Shown here in pieces: positions 5,846-7,500 of a DNA stretch of 7,500 nucleotides; the first letter of the stretch is position 1; the number at the start of each line of letters is the position of its first letter. The position numbers were made by a program, and so were the translations under genes. The notes below the pieces were generated by a model that worked only from the letters and a program-made list of their open reading frames with translations, did no database searches and was not told where the DNA came from. Source of the stretch: Clostridiaceae bacterium (lineage in GTDB: Bacteria; Bacillota; Clostridia; Saccharofermentanales; UBA5734); assembly GCA_012729935.1 (NCBI GenBank), contig JAAYBY010000052.1, forward strand, positions 1 to 7,500. Reading direction: 5' to 3'.

Positions 5846-6598
5846 ATGAAAGAAAAAATATATACAATCCCCGTGAATGATGCTTTTGCTGAAAGTAGTA
5901 TTTGCCCTATCTGTTCATTGAAGAACCAACTCAACAGTCAACTGGGCGCTTACTACCTGGGCGCATCGCTCATGGAACCGGATGTCCGTAAGACAACCAA
6001 CGAAAAAGGTTTCTGCGGCGACCATTTGGATCAGCTTTATCACAGCGAAATGAATCGGCTGGGTCTTGGGCTTATGTTGCATACATACCTGTCAGGTTTG
6101 TCTGATGAGCTAAAGGTTGATTTGAGAAATAGTTTGCCAGGCCGAAGAACGGGCGTTTTCCAAAATCGGAAAAAAGATTTCAGGCAGGTACTAAAACAGG
6201 CTGCCAAAAAACTTCAGGCGAGGACTGACACATGTGTTATCTGTGATCGGATCAGTCAAACCATGAACCGGTATCTCGAAGTCATTTTTCATGAATATTT
6301 CGCCAATCCTGTATTTAGGGGACACTTCGACCAGGTGAAAACGTTTTGTCTGCCGCATACAGCCTGGATGCTCAACGGCGCTGCTGATCACCTGAATCAA
6401 GATCAGGTTGCGGTCATGATGGGTGCATTGGTGGAAACACAAATCAGCAGTCTGGAAAAACTGACGCAAGATGTCGAATGGTTTACATTGAAATTTGATT
6501 ACCGCAATCACGATAAAGACTGGAAGGACAGCAAAGACGCAATACCACGCAGTATAACCCGCTTGAAGGGATCAACTAGCGGAAAAGGCAGTGATTGA
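5846..6598 (+). CDS. DUF6062 family protein with two CxxC...CxxH units
   Basis: This 250-residue protein of unknown function matches what I know of DUF6062. Its main feature is an internally repeated metal-ligand pattern: CPIC (20-23) with CGDH (57-60), and CVIC (130-133) with CLPH (168-171). The gap is 34 residues from the last Cys of CxxC to the CxxH in the first unit and 35 in the second. Each unit could hold a zinc ion or an FeS centre. The C-terminus has the conserved-looking DVEWFTLKFDYRNHDKDW (209-226) followed by a basic tail. No signal peptide or membrane helix is seen. AGGAG lies 6 bases before the ATG, and the gene follows the P-loop/Asp23 gene after 24 bases. The metal binding is inferred from the repeat, not shown. 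Confidence 0.87.
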   Translation: MKEKIYTIPVNDAFAESSICPICSLKNQLNSQLGAYYLGASLMEPDVRKTTNEKGFCGDHLDQLYHSEMNRLGLGLMLHTYLSGLSDELKVDLRNSLPGRRTGVFQNRKKDFRQVLKQAAKKLQARTDTCVICDRISQTMNRYLEVIFHEYFANPVFRGHFDQVKTFCLPHTAWMLNGAADHLNQDQVAVMMGALVETQISSLEKLTQDVEWFTLKFDYRNHDKDWKDSKDAIPRSITRLKGSTSGKGSD

Positions 6599-6601
6599 CT
6601 T

Positions 6602-6609
6602 GGAGGGAG
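6602..6609 (+). promoter_or_regulatory. Ribosome binding site between the DUF6062 and DsrE-like genes
   Basis: GGAGGGAG lies 12 bases before ATG 6622, counted from its last base, which is longer than usual. No other start codon in the reading frame sits closer, so it still favours 6622 over the TTG at 6595. Confidence 0.5.
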
Positions 6610-6621
6610 CGTTTATACCTT

Positions 6622-7062
6622 ATGAATGGTTCACCATTTGAACAATCGGTTCAGACAAAACCGGAGCAACTGAATATTCTGCTGCCGGATCCGGGATTAT
6701 CCTGGCAGGATTCGGATCATGCGGCCACTGTTGTCGCGCTGAGATCAGATCGTCTCGGTGATGATGCCTTGCCGGAATCATTGGGCCGGGAATTGATGAG
6801 GACACTGTTGAAGACGCTGGCGGAGGGTCCAGTGGTACCTCAAGCGATCGTTTTATATGGGCAGGCAGTGAATCTGGCTCAGGCAGACCACTTTCTCGTT
6901 GCGTATCTGCAGCATCTGGAAAGAAGAGGCTGTGATATCTTATGCTGCCGAATCAGCCATACCGCCTTACAGTCTGCAAAGGCACCTGAAGTGGGACATC
7001 TGGTCGACTGGATTGATATACTGGCCTGTTTTGATCGTGCTGCCAAAGTACTGTGGCCATAA
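6622..7062 (+). CDS. DsrE-like protein resembling the YedF C-terminal domain, no TusA domain
   Basis: The 146-residue protein lines up in my reading with the second half of YedF, the TusA-DsrE fusion linked to selenium and sulfur metabolism. The shared order is a D-RLGDD-type turn (43-48), LGRELMRTLLKTLAE (54-68), the strand AIVLYGQAVNLA (75-86), LQHLERRGCDILCC (96-109), and an end AAKVLWP (140-146) like the family's GKVIRP. The TusA domain with its CPxP motif is missing, and only about 30 unconserved residues precede the domain. YedF proteins often carry CGTC after the LERRG helix; here it is CCRIS, so Cys109 is kept and the second Cys is Ser112. Cys104 and Cys108 are nearby. Sulfur or selenium transfer is therefore doubtful. 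A TTG at 6595, overlapping the previous stop, would add nine residues. Family call is moderately sure; function is unknown. Confidence 0.72.
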   Translation: MNGSPFEQSVQTKPEQLNILLPDPGLSWQDSDHAATVVALRSDRLGDDALPESLGRELMRTLLKTLAEGPVVPQAIVLYGQAVNLAQADHFLVAYLQHLERRGCDILCCRISHTALQSAKAPEVGHLVDWIDILACFDRAAKVLWP

Positions 7063-7082
7063 GCCGGAAAGGAGCTCAGACA

Positions 7083-7355
7083 ATGAATATCTGGCATGAC
7101 ATTTCGGATTCGCGCATCAAACCTGATCGGTTTATGGCCGTTATTGAGATTCCCAAGGGCGGCAAACAAAAATATGAACTGGACAAGGCGACAGGCATGC
7201 TTCGCCTGGATCGGATCCTGCACTTTTCCCCCGTTTACAAATCACTTGAACACAAAGAAACCTGCCTGCAGGAAGTGGAAGGAAATCAAGAGGCCAGAAA
7301 AACAATTGAAAAGTGTCTTCAGCAGTATCGAATGCACTTTCGAATTGTCGACTAA
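7083..7355 (+). CDS. ppa: Family I inorganic pyrophosphatase remnant with the catalytic centre deleted in frame
   Basis: The 90-residue product is a family I (soluble) pyrophosphatase with its middle missing. The first 46 residues (MNIWHDIS, then AVIEIPKGGKQKYELDK at 19-35, and LRLDRIL at 40-46) match the family start. From His47 onward, HFSPVYKSLEHKE continues with the family's C-terminal helix (normally HFF-VYK-LE). Compared with the usual 175 or so residues, about 85-90 are gone. In E. coli numbering the counterparts of Glu20, Lys29, Glu31, Arg43, Tyr141 and Lys142 remain, but Tyr55, Asp65, Asp67, Asp70, Asp97, Asp102 and Lys104 are lost. Most metal ligands and the nucleophilic-water site are thus absent, and hydrolysis of pyrophosphate is very unlikely. 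AAAGGAG lies 8 bases before the ATG and the frame is open throughout. It may be a recent deletion, an assembly error or a repurposed protein. An active pyrophosphatase should exist elsewhere in the genome. Confidence 0.85.
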   Translation: MNIWHDISDSRIKPDRFMAVIEIPKGGKQKYELDKATGMLRLDRILHFSPVYKSLEHKETCLQEVEGNQEARKTIEKCLQQYRMHFRIVD

Positions 7356-7379
7356 GCTGGCAGAAAAGGATCAACATTC

Positions 7380-7500
7380 ATGCTTAACTGGTTTAATGAA
7401 CTCAATCCGAATGTCGTCTGGTATGGTGAGATATCTATCAGACTGCTACTGGCCTTGATTCTGGGCGGTCTGGTCGGATATGAACGTGAACAGGCCAATC
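7380..7500 (+). CDS. MgtC/SapB family membrane protein, N-terminus (partial, runs off right edge)
   Basis: Forty residues are visible from ATG 7380, with AAGGA 9 bases before it. After a short cytoplasmic or periplasmic lead (MLNWFNELNPNVVWYGEIS) comes the MgtC-family first membrane helix and its end, RLLLALILGGLVGYERE (21-37), close to the family RLLLALLLGGLIGxERE. MgtC proteins are inner-membrane proteins tied to magnesium limitation and ATP synthase control in some pathogens; many family members have no known role. It follows the pyrophosphatase remnant by 24 bases with no terminator between, so it is probably in the same operon. Only one helix can be seen, hence no gene symbol. Confidence 0.82.
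   Translation, partial: MLNWFNELNPNVVWYGEISIRLLLALILGGLVGYEREQAN

Noticed and set aside
7096..7458. 120-codon open frame on the plus strand
   Set aside because: It overlaps the pyrophosphatase remnant and the MgtC-type start in another frame; both of those match known families and have ribosome sites, this one does not.
1..7500. Mobile element, phage, CRISPR array or tRNA gene
   Set aside because: I found no transposase or integrase motifs, terminal inverted repeats, spaced direct repeats or tRNA-like cloverleaf; the content is housekeeping genes in two orientations.

Overview
The window reads as chromosomal housekeeping DNA of a strictly anaerobic Gram-positive-type bacterium (Bacillota, probably Clostridia or a close relative). 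The signs are strong GGAGG-type ribosome binding sites in front of nearly every gene, an Rnf complex gene, a clostridial-style flavin thioredoxin reductase lacking the NADPH signature, and a P-loop/Asp23-like fusion of a kind I associate with Clostridia. Genus cannot be told from this stretch. I see no transposase, phage gene, tRNA, rRNA or CRISPR array.

Left part (1-1366, minus strand): the N-terminal 74 codons of rnfC run off the left edge. They start from a GTG codon behind a perfect AGGAGG, with a promoter about 50-75 bases upstream. Upstream of that, in tandem, lies a thioredoxin-reductase-like flavoprotein (461-1366) closed by a clear rho-independent terminator (405-439).

Centre: a 173-base divergent spacer holds the serS promoter (TTGTTT-16-TATAAT) with a perfect 12-base palindrome between its -35 and -10. 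serS (1540-2823) is complete and seems to be its own unit, ending in a weak hairpin.

Right part (2841-7500, plus strand): an extended -10 promoter starts a tightly packed run of eight genes with no internal terminator seen. They are a Nudix-fold protein with a degenerate Nudix box, yigZ (overlapping by one base), yebC, a P-loop ATPase/Asp23-like fusion, a DUF6062 protein with two CxxC...CxxH units, a YedF-C-terminal/DsrE-like protein without a TusA domain, a family I inorganic pyrophosphatase that has lost its central catalytic block in frame, and the start of an MgtC/SapB-type membrane protein. The known members deal with translation quality (YebC, YigZ) or small-molecule clean-up (Nudix, PPase). 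The three poorly known proteins in the middle travel with them, and their joint role is open.

The most striking observation is the 90-residue pyrophosphatase. Both ends of the family are well kept and joined in frame, but the segment carrying nearly all metal-binding aspartates is gone. No fully convincing new multi-gene system (defence, mobile or biosynthetic) is visible; the P-loop/Asp23 - DUF6062 - DsrE-like trio is the best candidate for an undescribed functional unit.
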